Of a DNA stretch of 64,000 nucleotides, positions 28,118-37,652 are shown in pieces; positions within the stretch are counted from its first letter, which is position 1, and every line of letters begins with the position of its first letter. The DNA lies in assembly GCA_047605265.1 (NCBI GenBank), contig JASGFY010000008.1, positions 1-64,000 on the forward strand, read 5' to 3'. The notes under the pieces are model-generated. The model made no database searches. It had not been told where the DNA came from and worked only from the letters and a program-made list of their open reading frames with translations. The DNA comes from Solimonas sp047605265. Its GTDB lineage: Bacteria; Pseudomonadota; Gammaproteobacteria; Nevskiales; Nevskiaceae. The translations under genes and the position numbers were made by a program.

Positions 28118-28394
28118 GGGCGCGCTCTTCGGCAAGCATGATCGTTCCGGCCGAGAAACAGCGGGAGCGCTTTCCGCGACTGTGACCGTTTATCGCGGAT
28201 GGTTTGCGTCTGACCGACGAAGGCTTCGCCTGCGACAACGGTATGCCAAAGAGCCGTATCGTGGGGCGCTCGCTTCGAAAACGGCAAGCGCGTCGGCAAT
28301 GGCGGATTGGCGCGCTTGGGCCGAACCTGGCAAGCGGTTCTGAGCCGTCGTCCGCTGAATCGCCGTGAGTGGACGGAGCGTGCCGGCTGCGTCC

Positions 28395-28964
28395 CTACGC
28401 AGGTGCGATGACACGGTCATAGAGGACCTCCGCGACTCGGCTGGCGGGCCAAGGCGCGGGCTGGCGTAGCCACCAGGACAGAAGCTCCAGGATGACGGCG
28501 ACCGACAACGCCGCGGCGAGCTCGGCGGGCAGGGACCGAGCCGTGGCGCGCGTCGGCGCGGCGCGACGGCTTTGCTTGAGCATCTCCTCGCGTACCTTCG
28601 GTGCGGCTCCGCCGGTCAACAGTGCCGACCACAGTGCTCGATGCTCGTCGACATACGTACAGAGCGCCAGGCACGCGCCGCGCGCGTCGGTGCTGTCGTA
28701 GACCGGCAGCGAACGATCCGTCAGGCGCTGTATCTCGACCGAGACGACGGCATCGAGCAGCGCTTCCTTGGACGAAAAGTGACGGAAAAAGGTGGTGTAG
28801 CCGACGTCCGCCTGGCTGCTGATCTCACGCACCGTGATGCTTTCAAAGTCACGCTTTTGCAGCAGATCGAGCAGCGCGTCGCGCAGATCGTCGCGGCTGC
28901 GGCGGACGCGCTGATCGTCCAGGCCGGTGCGCCGCTTCTTGCAATTCGGAATAGTGCGTTCCAA
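28395..28964 (-). CDS. TetR-family regulator divergent from the hydrolase/TonB-receptor operon
   Basis: The 189-residue protein has an N-terminal HTH: RDALLDLLQKRDFESITVREISSQADVGYTTFFRHFSSKEALLDAV, in about residues 26-72, and a C-terminal helical domain of TetR_C type. The only start I can find is TTG at 28964, which overlaps the -10 and operator of the divergent gene; no ATG or GTG exists in frame before the HTH. The start is therefore uncertain. Position and the dyad in the shared region make it the likely local repressor. Confidence 0.8.
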   Translation of the reverse strand: MERTIPNCKKRRTGLDDQRVRRSRDDLRDALLDLLQKRDFESITVREISSQADVGYTTFFRHFSSKEALLDAVVSVEIQRLTDRSLPVYDSTDARGACLALCTYVDEHRALWSALLTGGAAPKVREEMLKQSRRAAPTRATARSLPAELAAALSVAVILELLSWWLRQPAPWPASRVAEVLYDRVIAPA

Positions 28965-28967
28965 AAT
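28939..28967 (+). promoter_or_regulatory. Promoter with overlapping dyad operator for the hydrolase-TonB receptor operon
   Basis: TTGCAA (28939-28944), 17 nt, CAAAAT (28962-28967) forms a sigma-70-type promoter. Inside its spacer GGAA (28948-28951) and TTCC (28959-28962) are arms of an imperfect dyad that extends outward to 28943-28967. An operator between -35 and -10 is the classic TetR repression layout. Confidence 0.5.
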
Positions 28968-28996
28968 GGATCCAGAAAAATAACGTGGAGGAGAAA

Positions 28997-29716
28997 ATGG
29001 CGGCTTTCGTATTAGTGCACGGCGGCGGCCACGGGGGCTGGTGCTACCGCAAGGTTGCCATATTGCTGCGCGGCGCCGGTCACGATGTCTACACGCCCAC
29101 GCTGACCGGCCTGGGCGAGCGGAAGCATCTGCTCACCACGGACACGAATCTGACGACGCACATCAACGACATCGTCAATACGCTGATCTATGAAGATCTG
29201 CGCGACGTGATTCTCGTCGGCCACAGCTATGGCGGCATGGTGATCACCGGGGTCGCGGATCGCGCGGCCGACCGGATCCGGGAACTCGTCTATCTCGATG
29301 CCGCACATCCGGCCGACGGCGAATCCCTGGTCGACGTCGCACCGGCCGCGATGGCCTTCGCCCGCAGCTCCTCGCAGATCGTCGACGGAATCGAGCTGGT
29401 GATGTGGCCCAACGATGCAATGGTGGCCGCAATGGGCGTCAGCGATCCCGCCGACGAGGCGACGCTGCGCGCGAAGATGCTGCCGCACCCGTGGAAAGCC
29501 TTCGAGGAGCGCCTGCGCTTCGTGAACGGCGACACGGCGCTGCGGATTCCCCGCACGAACATCAACTGCACGGCCAGCGGGCGCAACGCCCCTGAAGCGG
29601 CCCGCGCCAGGCAGCTGGATGGACATCGCAATTTCGAGATCGACACCGGCCACGACCTGATGATGACCGAGCCCCGCAAAGTGGCGGACATGCTGTTGGA
29701 GGTCGCGTCCACGTAA
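28997..29716 (+). CDS. Alpha/beta-fold hydrolase (EstC / plant methylesterase-like)
   Basis: The 239-residue enzyme starts MAAFVLVHGGGHGGWCYRKV, with GGAGGAG 4 nt before the ATG. The oxyanion motif HGGGHGGW, nucleophile GHSYGGM (Ser at about 80) and the acid/base pair ending in TGHDLMMTEP complete the triad. The sequence style is that of EstC, salicylate/jasmonate methylesterase and hydroxynitrile-lyase relatives, which cleave small hydrophobic esters. No signal peptide, so it acts in the cytoplasm. It is followed 105 nt later by a TonB receptor, suggesting import then hydrolysis of one compound; the substrate is unknown. Confidence 0.88.
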   Translation: MAAFVLVHGGGHGGWCYRKVAILLRGAGHDVYTPTLTGLGERKHLLTTDTNLTTHINDIVNTLIYEDLRDVILVGHSYGGMVITGVADRAADRIRELVYLDAAHPADGESLVDVAPAAMAFARSSSQIVDGIELVMWPNDAMVAAMGVSDPADEATLRAKMLPHPWKAFEERLRFVNGDTALRIPRTNINCTASGRNAPEAARARQLDGHRNFEIDTGHDLMMTEPRKVADMLLEVAST

Positions 29717-29821
29717 GCCGTGCCACTGACGCCGGCTTGGGCGTCGCAATCAAAACATCAGCACTGTGGCGACGACGCGCTTCGCGGCCGCTCGTCCACA
29801 AGAAAAGCTGGAGGAGATGCC

Positions 29822-32425
29822 GTGAAGAATTCGCAAAGCAAACGTTTGTTCGTGCCTGCAGCCCTGCTGCTCACCGGGATGGCCGCGCACGCGCAGGATG
29901 CGGCACCCGTCGCGCCCGAGCCGCCGTCGCCGGCGCCCGCCGCGGACGCGGCTTCTGCCGACCGCGGCCCCGCCGATGATGGCGTGGGCGAAGTCATCGT
30001 CACCGCACGCCGCGTCGAGGAAAAGCTGCAGGACGTGCCGATCTCGATCACGGTGTTCAATCAGGATCAGCTCAACAGTCAGAACGTGACGAGCGCGGCG
30101 GATCTCGCCAAGGCCACGCCCTCACTGTCGGCCAACGGCAACTTCGGCACCGACAACACCACGTTCGCGATCCGCGGGTTCGTCCAGGATCCCGGCACGG
30201 CCCCCTCGGTCGGCACCTATTTCGCCGATGTGGTGGCGCCACGCGGGCCGACGCAGGGCACCACGGCCGGCGACAGCCTCGGTGCCGGAGCGTTCTTCGA
30301 CCTGGCCAATGTGCAGGTTCTCAAGGGGCCGCAGGGTACTTTGTTCGGCCGCAACACCACGGGTGGCGCGGTGCTGCTGGTACCGCAAAAGCCGACGGCC
30401 AGCACCGAGGGTTACCTCGAAGGTTCGCTGGGCAACGATCAGATGCGCCGCATCGAGGGCATGTTCAACACGCCGCTCGGCAGCAATCTGCGTTTCCGCG
30501 TCGCGGCGGATCATCAGGAGCGCGACGGCTATCTGCGCAACATCGGCGGCAGCGGTCCGAGCGACTACAACGATCTCGGCTATACCGCCATCCGTGCCAG
30601 CCTGGTGGCCGATGTTTCCGCCAACGTCGAGAACTACACCATCGCTTCGTACGGCCACTCAAAGAACAAGGGCAGCGTGCAGAAGCTGATCGCCGCCAAC
30701 TGCACCGGCTATGACGCCACCGGCGCGGCCGCCTACCAGTACATCAGCAACTTCATCGGCTTGTTCTCCTGTGCCCAGCTTGCGGACGAGAAGGCCAGGG
30801 GTGCCGGTTTCTACGACGTGGAGGGCTCGGCGCAGAGCTCGGTCTCCGAGATCCGGCAATGGCAGGTGATCAACACGACCACCTGGAACGCGACTGACGC
30901 GCTGACGGTCAAGAACATCGCGAGCTACGCCGAGTTCAAGGACCTTCAGCAAGGCGCCTTCCTGGGCGCCAACTGGCAGCTCGGCAAACTCCCGGCCGCG
31001 TATCAGAACATCTTCCACTACGGCGTTCCGCCCCAGTTCTACACGCTGAACGCGCCGCCGGGCCTCAACACGGCCAACCAGTCCACCTACACCGAAGAGC
31101 TGCAACTGCAGGGCACGGCCTTCGACAGCCGGCTGAACTTCCAGACAGGCGTTTACCTGGAGTGGAGCGATCCGCTGGGCGATGTCGGCGCACAGTCGCC
31201 GGTGCTGGCGCCCTGCACCGACGTCGGCAGCTTCGCGTGCAGCGATCCGATCGGGCAGACTTTTTCGGAACTGACGGGCCAAACGGTTCACGTCGGCAGC
31301 GTCCACTACACGGTGGGCCAGACTTCGTATCGCGATCAGGGCGTCTACCTGCAGTCGACGTACCCGTTCAACGAATGGTTCAAGGTGACCGGCGGCATCC
31401 GCTACACCTGGGATGAGCAGTCGAACGACTCGACCAGGCTCGTTTACCAGTTCCCAACCACTGCAGAAGACACCGCTACACATTTCTGCGAAGACCCCGC
31501 TACCGACGACCATGGCTGCGCCGTGCATCTGCAAGAGAAATCCAGCGCGCCGACGTGGCTGGTCGACTTCGACTACACACCGACCGATGACCTCTTGCTC
31601 TATGCCAAGTACGCCAGGGGCTATCGGGCGGGCGGCGTGTTCGCCAATGCGCCGTCCGATCTGCGCATCTTCGATCCCGAAAAGGTCGACAACTACGAGC
31701 TCGGTTTCAAGAGCACGTTCCGCGGATTCGTGCGCGGCACCTTCAATGTCGCGGCCTTCTACAACGACTTCAGCGATCAGCAGGTGCAGGCGGGCTTCAA
31801 CGCGGCCAGCGCCGGCGGCTCGCCGACCAACGCCATCGTCAACGCGGGCAAGTCACGCATCACCGGCGTGGAAGTGGAATCGACGCTGGTGCCGATCAGG
31901 CATCTGACGTTCCAGTTGAGCTACACCTATCTCGACGCGCAGATTCGCAAGATCGACACGATCAGCACCTCTGACCCCGACTACGTGCCGGCCACGTCGT
32001 CGATTCCGCCGGGCACGGAGTTGTTCCTGTCGCCGAAAAACCGCCTGTCGCTCGGTGCCAGTTACACGCTGCCGCTCGCCAGGATCGGCCGCATCTCGCT
32101 GGGCCTGATCTACAGCTACACCTCATCGCAGAAGACGACCTATACCTACGAAGATCCGGCCAATGCTGCGGCCACCGCGGCGCTCGGCGGGCGGGACTGG
32201 GGCCAGCTCGCCGCGCGTGATCTGCTCAACGCCAACATCGGCTGGGAACAGATCTTCGATTCACCGATGGACCTGCTGGTCTTCGCGACGAACCTGGCCA
32301 ACGAAAAGTACTACGCCTATGTTCCAGGCGTCGGCACATCGAGCGGCGGCAGCGCCGAGTTCGCGGCGCTGGGCGAGCCGCGCATGTACGGCGCGAGGCT
32401 GCGCTATCGCTTCGGCGGCAGCTGA
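29822..32425 (+). CDS. TonB-dependent outer membrane receptor (Sphingomonas/Caulobacter-type)
   Basis: The 867-residue precursor starts at GTG 29822 with GGAGGAG 5 nt upstream; an earlier frame extension has no RBS. The signal peptide is KRLFVPAALLLTGMAAHAQ. An Ala/Pro-rich linker precedes the TonB box-like EVIVTARRVEEKLQDVPISI and the plug domain (about 55-180, with VLKGPQGTLFGRNTTGGAV). A 22-strand barrel ends YGARLRYRFGGS. This subclass often takes up non-iron compounds, including plant or aromatic molecules, but substrate cannot be read from sequence. It is probably cotranscribed with the hydrolase and controlled by the adjacent TetR. Confidence 0.92.
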   Translation: MKNSQSKRLFVPAALLLTGMAAHAQDAAPVAPEPPSPAPAADAASADRGPADDGVGEVIVTARRVEEKLQDVPISITVFNQDQLNSQNVTSAADLAKATPSLSANGNFGTDNTTFAIRGFVQDPGTAPSVGTYFADVVAPRGPTQGTTAGDSLGAGAFFDLANVQVLKGPQGTLFGRNTTGGAVLLVPQKPTASTEGYLEGSLGNDQMRRIEGMFNTPLGSNLRFRVAADHQERDGYLRNIGGSGPSDYNDLGYTAIRASLVADVSANVENYTIASYGHSKNKGSVQKLIAANCTGYDATGAAAYQYISNFIGLFSCAQLADEKARGAGFYDVEGSAQSSVSEIRQWQVINTTTWNATDALTVKNIASYAEFKDLQQGAFLGANWQLGKLPAAYQNIFHYGVPPQFYTLNAPPGLNTANQSTYTEELQLQGTAFDSRLNFQTGVYLEWSDPLGDVGAQSPVLAPCTDVGSFACSDPIGQTFSELTGQTVHVGSVHYTVGQTSYRDQGVYLQSTYPFNEWFKVTGGIRYTWDEQSNDSTRLVYQFPTTAEDTATHFCEDPATDDHGCAVHLQEKSSAPTWLVDFDYTPTDDLLLYAKYARGYRAGGVFANAPSDLRIFDPEKVDNYELGFKSTFRGFVRGTFNVAAFYNDFSDQQVQAGFNAASAGGSPTNAIVNAGKSRITGVEVESTLVPIRHLTFQLSYTYLDAQIRKIDTISTSDPDYVPATSSIPPGTELFLSPKNRLSLGASYTLPLARIGRISLGLIYSYTSSQKTTYTYEDPANAAATAALGGRDWGQLAARDLLNANIGWEQIFDSPMDLLVFATNLANEKYYAYVPGVGTSSGGSAEFAALGEPRMYGARLRYRFGGS

Positions 32426-32599
32426 GGTTCGCGTGGTCTAGCTGTCCATGCGCGGCCGCTGCCGCGATCGGGTCTTCCAGCGTGAACGTGCAGGCCGCCG
32501 CTCTGGTCGAGCGCGCGCTGCGTCGACGATCTGCCGCCATTGCTGCCGGCTTCGTTCGCGGCATCATCCCGCAACGGATGTCCTGCAAAGATCGAAATC

Positions 32600-32628
32600 G
32601 TCATTGCGAGCGTAGCGAAGCACTCCAG
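32600..32628 (+). repeat. Half copy of the GTCATTGCGAG...GCGAAGCA.TCCAG dispersed repeat
   Basis: GTCATTGCGAG (32600-32610), then CGTAGCGAAGCACTCCAG (32611-32628), matches the left arm of the 122-bp palindromic element at 43679. No right arm follows. The 250-nt gap (32426-32675) holds nothing else but a -10 for the next gene. Confidence 0.6.
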
Positions 32629-32663
32629 TTCGCGGCCCCAGGCTCGGCCATGGCCGTCTCCGC

Positions 32664-32669
32664 TAAAAT
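32664..32669 (+). promoter_or_regulatory. -10 box of the AEC transporter gene
   Basis: TAAAAT ends 6 nt before the ATG at 32676, so transcription would begin at or next to the start codon and give a leaderless mRNA. No clear -35 is seen. Confidence 0.4.
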
Positions 32670-32675
32670 CGCGGC

Positions 32676-33575
32676 ATGACTGCGTTCACACTGCTGATCG
32701 TCTGCCTGTTGCTCGGCGCGGCGGTGAACCGTTACGCGCATCCGCCGATCGGCCTCGCCGCCGGCCTCAACTGGTGGCTGATCAATATCGCGCTGCCGGC
32801 CATGATTCTCGAGCTGGTGCCGCGCCTGCAGTTCGATCTGCATCTGATCTATCTCGTCCTGTCGCAGTGGCTGATATTCGCCGCGGCATGGGGGTTGTTC
32901 ACGTTCGTCGGCAAGCGCCTGCGCTGGTCGCGCGCGCGCACCGGCGCGATGATCCTCGTCGCCGGCCTCGGCAATACCTCGTTCATCGGCTATCCGCTCG
33001 TCGAGGCGCTGCGCGGGCGCGAGGGCCTCGCGCTCGCCGTGATCGCCGATCAGGGCGGCTGCTTCATTGCGCTGGCCGTCGGCGGCGTCGTCGTTTCGGC
33101 GCTGTACTCGGGGCAGCAGCCGAAGCTGTCGCACGTCGTGCGCCGCGTGCTGCTGTTCCCGGCGTTCCTCGCGCTCGTCGCCGGCATCGCCGTCGGCGCG
33201 CTCGGCGGCTGGCCGGATATCGTCGCCGACGTGCTGCAGCGCATCGCGCAGACGCTGACGCCGCTCGCGCTGTTCGTCGTCGGCCTGCGTTTCCACCTGC
33301 ACCTCGGCCGTGACCGCATGACGGCGGTCGGACTCGGCGTCGTCTACAAGCTCGCGCTGGTTCCCGCGTTGATTCTCGGCATCGGCCTGCTGTGCGGCGT
33401 GCGCGGCCTGCCGTTGACGATCGCCGTGCTGCAGGCGGCCATGGCGCCGATGGTCTCGGCGGCGATTCTCGCCGACCAGCACAACCTCGATCCGCCGGTC
33501 GCCAACACGCTGCTCGGCGCCGGCACGCTGCTGTCGTTCGCGACGGTGCCGCTATGGAATTTCGCGCTGGGATAG
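32676..33575 (+). CDS. AEC (auxin efflux carrier) family transporter
   Basis: The 299-residue protein has ten predicted membrane helices in the two five-helix halves of the AEC/bile-acid-transporter fold. Typical motifs are WWLINIALPAMIL in the first half, GLGNTSFIGYPLVEAL at the middle, and LQAAMAPMVSAAILADQH near the end. Bacterial AEC proteins export organic acids such as malate or malonate, but many are uncharacterised. It stands alone, between a TonB receptor and convergent rimO. The ATG lies just downstream of a -10, so the mRNA may be leaderless. Confidence 0.88.
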   Translation: MTAFTLLIVCLLLGAAVNRYAHPPIGLAAGLNWWLINIALPAMILELVPRLQFDLHLIYLVLSQWLIFAAAWGLFTFVGKRLRWSRARTGAMILVAGLGNTSFIGYPLVEALRGREGLALAVIADQGGCFIALAVGGVVVSALYSGQQPKLSHVVRRVLLFPAFLALVAGIAVGALGGWPDIVADVLQRIAQTLTPLALFVVGLRFHLHLGRDRMTAVGLGVVYKLALVPALILGIGLLCGVRGLPLTIAVLQAAMAPMVSAAILADQHNLDPPVANTLLGAGTLLSFATVPLWNFALG

Positions 33576-33592
33576 TGCGGCTTGAAAAGGCC

Positions 33593-35008
33593 CTAAACCA
33601 GCTTCGCGAACAGATCGTAGTCGTCGGCGTCGACGACCTTCACCCGGATGCGCTGGCCGGGCATCGCCTTGAGCTTGCCGCCGGCGCCGAGACCTTTGAT
33701 GTAAACCTTGCCGTCGATTTCCGGCGCGTCGGCCCACGAGCGGCCGACGCTGGCCGCGTCGTCGTGGATTTCGTCGACCAGCACTTCGATCGTCTGGCCG
33801 ATCTTGGCCTGCAGCTTCGCGGCGCTGATCGCCTGCTGCTTTTCCATGAAGCGGTGATAGCGCTCTTCCTTGAGCTCGTCCGGCACCTGGCCGGGCAGGG
33901 CGTTCGCGGTCGCGCCGTCGACCGGCGAGTAGCGGAAGCAGCCGACGCGGTCGAGCTGCGCTTCGCCGAGCCAGTCGAGCAAGAGCTCGAAATCCTTTTC
34001 CGTCTCGCCGGGGAAGCCGACGATGAAGGTGCTGCGGATCGCCAGATCCGGGCAGATCCGGCGCCAGGCGCGGATGCGTTCGAGCGTATCCTCGGCGGCG
34101 GCCGGGCGCTTCATCGCCTTCAACACTTTCGGCGACGCGTGCTGGAACGGCACGTCGAGGTAGGGCAGCACCTTGCGCTCGGCCATCAGCGGCATGATGT
34201 GGTCGACGTGCGGATACGGATAGACGTAGTGCAGGCGCACCCACGCGCCGAGCTGCGACAGGCCCTCGCTCAAGGCCAGCATGCGCGTCTCGTACTCGCG
34301 GTCGCGCCAAACACCCTTCGCGTACTTGAGGTCGGCGCCGTAGGCCGAGGTGTCCTGCGAGATGACGAGCAGTTCCTGCACGCCGGACTTCACGAGTTTT
34401 TCCGCCTCGGCCAGCACTTCGCCGACCGGGCGCGAGGCGAGCCGGCCGCGCATCGACGGAATGATGCAGAAGCTGCACTTGTGGTTGCAGCCTTCGGAAA
34501 TCTTCAGGTACGCATAGTGTTTCGGCGTCAGCTTGATGCCGATCGCATCGTTTTTCGGGGACGGCAGCAGATCGACGAACGGATCGTGCGCCGGCGGCAC
34601 CGCAGTGTGTACCGCGTTCATCACCGAGACGTAGTCCTGCGGGCCGCTGATCGACAGCAGGTCCGGGAATTTCTCGCGCACGATCGCGCTCTTCGGGCCG
34701 GCGCCGAGGCAGCCGGTGACGACGACCCTGCCGTTCTCCGCCATCGCCTCGCCGATCGCGTCGAGCGATTCGGCCACCGCGTCGTCGATGAAGCCGCAGG
34801 TGTTGACGACGACCACGTCGGCGGCATCGTAGGTTGGTGTCGTTTCGTAGCCCTCGGCGCGCAGCTGCGTGAGGATGCGTTCGGAGTCGACCAGCGCCTT
34901 CGGGCAGCCGAGCGAGACGAAGCCGACCTTGGGCGCGGCGCCCTTCTGGGGAACGACTTTGCGGGCTGCGCCTTGCGGGCGGCGGCTGGCGGAGGCGGTG
35001 CGGGCCAT
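33593..35008 (-). CDS. rimO: Ribosomal protein S12 methylthiotransferase RimO
   Basis: RimO adds a methylthio group to the conserved aspartate of ribosomal protein S12, using two Fe-S clusters and SAM. The 471-residue protein shows the UPF0004 domain cysteines (VSLGCPKALVDSERIL, NTCGFIDDA, TGCLGA), the radical-SAM motif CNHKCSFC with IPSMRGRLASRP, and a C-terminal TRAM domain. SLGCPKALVDSE distinguishes RimO from MiaB. An N-terminal basic extension (about 25 residues) precedes the core. Confidence 0.95.
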   Translation of the reverse strand: MARTASASRRPQGAARKVVPQKGAAPKVGFVSLGCPKALVDSERILTQLRAEGYETTPTYDAADVVVVNTCGFIDDAVAESLDAIGEAMAENGRVVVTGCLGAGPKSAIVREKFPDLLSISGPQDYVSVMNAVHTAVPPAHDPFVDLLPSPKNDAIGIKLTPKHYAYLKISEGCNHKCSFCIIPSMRGRLASRPVGEVLAEAEKLVKSGVQELLVISQDTSAYGADLKYAKGVWRDREYETRMLALSEGLSQLGAWVRLHYVYPYPHVDHIMPLMAERKVLPYLDVPFQHASPKVLKAMKRPAAAEDTLERIRAWRRICPDLAIRSTFIVGFPGETEKDFELLLDWLGEAQLDRVGCFRYSPVDGATANALPGQVPDELKEERYHRFMEKQQAISAAKLQAKIGQTIEVLVDEIHDDAASVGRSWADAPEIDGKVYIKGLGAGGKLKAMPGQRIRVKVVDADDYDLFAKLV

Positions 35009-35081
35009 GGCTGCTACGGACTGCGGGGGGCGCGCATTCTAGCCTGAATCGGGCAAGAGTCCGGCGATTTTTTAGCCGGCC

Positions 35082-36137
35082 TCATCGGCCGGCGATGCGC
35101 AGTTCCTGAACCAGCGTCGCCACCAGCTCGGCCGCCGGCAAGGCGCGCGCCAGCGCCACACCCTGTCCGGCCCACTGCGCGCCGAACGCGTTCTCGCCGC
35201 GCGCCCGGGCGGCGGCGTTCAGCGCCTTGCCGGCGTCGTAGACGAACGGATAGTCCGGCGGCGGCGGCGCGCCGGTGGCGTCGATCTCGGCGATGAAACG
35301 GTTGACCAATCCGCGTGCCGGACGGCCGGAGATCGCAGCGGTGACGGCGGTGCGCGCACCGGGCGCGAGCAGCGCGGCGCGATAGGCGGCGTCGGCCGAC
35401 GATTCAGGACAGGCGACGAAGGCCGTGCCGAGCTGCGCGGCCGACGCGCCGAGATCGAGCGCGGCGCGGATGCCGGCGCCGTCCATGATGCCGCCGGCGG
35501 CGATCACCGGAATCCCGCAGCGCAGTGCCAGCGTGCGCGTCAGCGCGAACGTGCCGAAGCGCGCGTCATGCGCAGGCTCGAAGACACCGCGGTGGCCGCC
35601 CGCTTCCCATCCCTGCGCGACGATCGCGTCGATGCCGGCGTTCTCGATGGCGCGCGCCTCGGCGAGGTTCGTGGCCGTGGCGAGCGTCGTGATGCCGGCC
35701 TGCTTCAGGGCAGCGACGTATGCCGCCGGCGGCAGGCCGAAATGGAAGCTGGCGACGGCCGGCTTTTCTTCGAGCAGCAGCGCCTGCAGCGCCGGGTCGG
35801 CGAGGAAGCTGGTGTAGATCTCGCGCAGCGCGCCGGGCGGCGTCGCACCGAACTCGGCGAACCACGGCGCGAGATAGTTCAGCCAGGCCGCCTCGCGCGC
35901 CGCGTCGGCCTGCGCCGGCCGGTGACAGAACAGGTTGACGTTGAACGGCCGCGCCGTCAGCGCGCGCGTCGCGCGGATCGCTTCGCGCGCCTGCGCCGCG
36001 TTGCTCGCGCCGAGGGCGATCGAGCCAAGCGCGCCGGCGTTCGACACCGCGGCGGCGAGCGCCGGCGTCGACGTGCCGGCCATCGGCGCCTGGATGATCG
36101 GATGCTCGATGCCGAGCGGCTGCCACCAGCAAGACAT
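35082..36137 (-). CDS. Nitronate monooxygenase (2-nitropropane dioxygenase family)
   Basis: The 351-residue TIM-barrel flavoprotein starts at ATG 36137, chosen because AGGAAGGAG lies directly before it. Motifs of class I bacterial NMO are present: IQAPMAGTSTPALAAAVSNAG at the N-terminus, the active-site AQGWEAGGHRG with its histidine, and FMN phosphate loops VIAAGGIMDG and GASAAQLGTAF. These enzymes oxidise toxic nitronates such as propionate-3-nitronate. rmuC lies upstream (30 nt), likely in the same minus-strand transcript. Confidence 0.92.
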   Translation of the reverse strand: MSCWWQPLGIEHPIIQAPMAGTSTPALAAAVSNAGALGSIALGASNAAQAREAIRATRALTARPFNVNLFCHRPAQADAAREAAWLNYLAPWFAEFGATPPGALREIYTSFLADPALQALLLEEKPAVASFHFGLPPAAYVAALKQAGITTLATATNLAEARAIENAGIDAIVAQGWEAGGHRGVFEPAHDARFGTFALTRTLALRCGIPVIAAGGIMDGAGIRAALDLGASAAQLGTAFVACPESSADAAYRAALLAPGARTAVTAAISGRPARGLVNRFIAEIDATGAPPPPDYPFVYDAGKALNAAARARGENAFGAQWAGQGVALARALPAAELVATLVQELRIAGR

Positions 36138-36167
36138 GACACTCCTTCCTGGCATGCGCGACGACGG

Positions 36168-37607
36168 CTAGCCCCGCTCTTCGCCACCGTCGTCGCTGCC
36201 CCCGCTGCCGCCGAGCAGCTGCTCCGTCTCGCTGCCCGGCAGCGCCTCGACGCCGCGCAGATGGCGCGTGATCGCGCGCGAGCGCACGCCGGTCTGGGCG
36301 ATCTGCTTCTGCGCCTGCTCGAGCTTCTCGCTGACGCGGTCGAGCACGTCGCCGAACTTGCCGAACTCGGTCTTCACCGCGCCGAGCACGCGCCAGACTT
36401 CGCTCGAACGCTGCTCGATCGCCAGCGTGCGGAAGCCCATCTGCAGGCTGTTGAGCAGCGCCGTCAGCGTCGTCGGCCCGGCGAGCACGACGCGGTGCTC
36501 GCGCTGCAGGCTGTCGACGATGCCGGGGCGGCGGATCACTTCGGCGTAGAGGCCTTCGGTCGGCAGGAACATTACCGCGAAATCGGTAGTGTGCGGCGGC
36601 GCGAGGTACTTCTCGCCGATCGACTTCGCCTGCAGGCGCACCGCGCGCTCGAGCTGCGCGCCGCTGGCCTTGATCGCCTCGGCGTCGGCGCGGTCCTGCG
36701 CGTCGAGCAGGCGCTCGTAGTCCTCGCTCGGAAACTTGGCGTCGATCGGCAGCCACACCGGCGCTTCGTGCTCGCCGCGGCCGGGCAGGCGGATCGCGCA
36801 GTCGACGGCTTCGCGGCTGCCGGGCCGGGTCGTCACCTGCCGGGCGAACTGCTCGGCGGTGAAGATCTGTTCGAGGATGTTCTCGAGCTGCACCTCGCCC
36901 CAGCCGCCGCGCGTCTTGACGTTGGTCAGCACGCGCTTCAGATCGCCGACGCCGCTGGCCAGCGTCTGCATCTCGCCGAGACCCTTGTGCACCTGTTCGA
37001 GCCGGTCGCTGACCTGTTTGAAGGATTCGCCGAGGCGCCTCTCGAGCGTCTCGTGCAGTTTTTCGTCGACAGTGCGGCGCATCTGCTCGAGCCGCTCCTC
37101 GTTGTCCTTGCGCAGCGTCTTGAGGTTGTCGTCGACGCTGGCGCGCAGCGCGACGGCCTGCTGCGTCTGCGATTCGACGAGCTGCTGCAGCGCCGCGCGC
37201 TGCTGCTCGCCAAAGCGCGCGAGCACGTCGGTCTGCTCGGTGCGGCCCTTGCGCGCCTCTTCGATGAGATGCTGATGGCTCTCGCCCAGACGCCGGCTCT
37301 GCAGGCGCAGCTCGGCGGCGAAGGCCTCGAGCTTGTCGGCGAGCGTGCCGCGCAGACTGTCCTGCTGCTGATGCAGTTGCGTGCCGAACTGCTGCAGCGC
37401 GGCCGCGAGCTCGGCACGCTGGCCGCGCGTCAGTTCGGCGGTCTCGCGGCGCGTCTGCGCCGCTTCGTCGCGCAGCGCGCGGTCGAGGCGTTCGAACTCG
37501 GATTTGAGCGCCGCCGCGGCATCCGGCGCGCGGCGCAGCAGCGCGGCCAGCAAGGCGCCGATGAAAGCGCCGAGCAGCGCGGCGGCGAAGAGCAGGGCGA
37601 TGTCCAT
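36168..37607 (-). CDS. rmuC: DNA recombination protein RmuC
   Basis: RmuC limits recombination at inverted repeats in E. coli and has a restriction-nuclease-like core. The 479-residue protein has one N-terminal membrane helix (ALLFAAALLGAFIGALLAALL), a long coiled coil rich in Gln/Arg/Glu (about 35-220), and the RmuC domain with GGWGEVQLENILEQ, LPIDAKFPSEDYERLL and FLPTEGLYAEVI. The C-terminal tail is acidic and Gly/Ser-rich. It is followed by the nitronate monooxygenase on the same strand. Confidence 0.93.
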   Translation of the reverse strand: MDIALLFAAALLGAFIGALLAALLRRAPDAAAALKSEFERLDRALRDEAAQTRRETAELTRGQRAELAAALQQFGTQLHQQQDSLRGTLADKLEAFAAELRLQSRRLGESHQHLIEEARKGRTEQTDVLARFGEQQRAALQQLVESQTQQAVALRASVDDNLKTLRKDNEERLEQMRRTVDEKLHETLERRLGESFKQVSDRLEQVHKGLGEMQTLASGVGDLKRVLTNVKTRGGWGEVQLENILEQIFTAEQFARQVTTRPGSREAVDCAIRLPGRGEHEAPVWLPIDAKFPSEDYERLLDAQDRADAEAIKASGAQLERAVRLQAKSIGEKYLAPPHTTDFAVMFLPTEGLYAEVIRRPGIVDSLQREHRVVLAGPTTLTALLNSLQMGFRTLAIEQRSSEVWRVLGAVKTEFGKFGDVLDRVSEKLEQAQKQIAQTGVRSRAITRHLRGVEALPGSETEQLLGGSGGSDDGGEERG

Positions 37608-37652
37608 GTGCCGGCCATTCTAAGCCGGCACATGAAGCATCGCGGCGCGACC

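Noticed and set aside
28078..28299. Minus-strand frame reading STVTDFARLRG
   Set aside because: It is simply the antisense of the GlmS C-terminus, a frequent false annotation.
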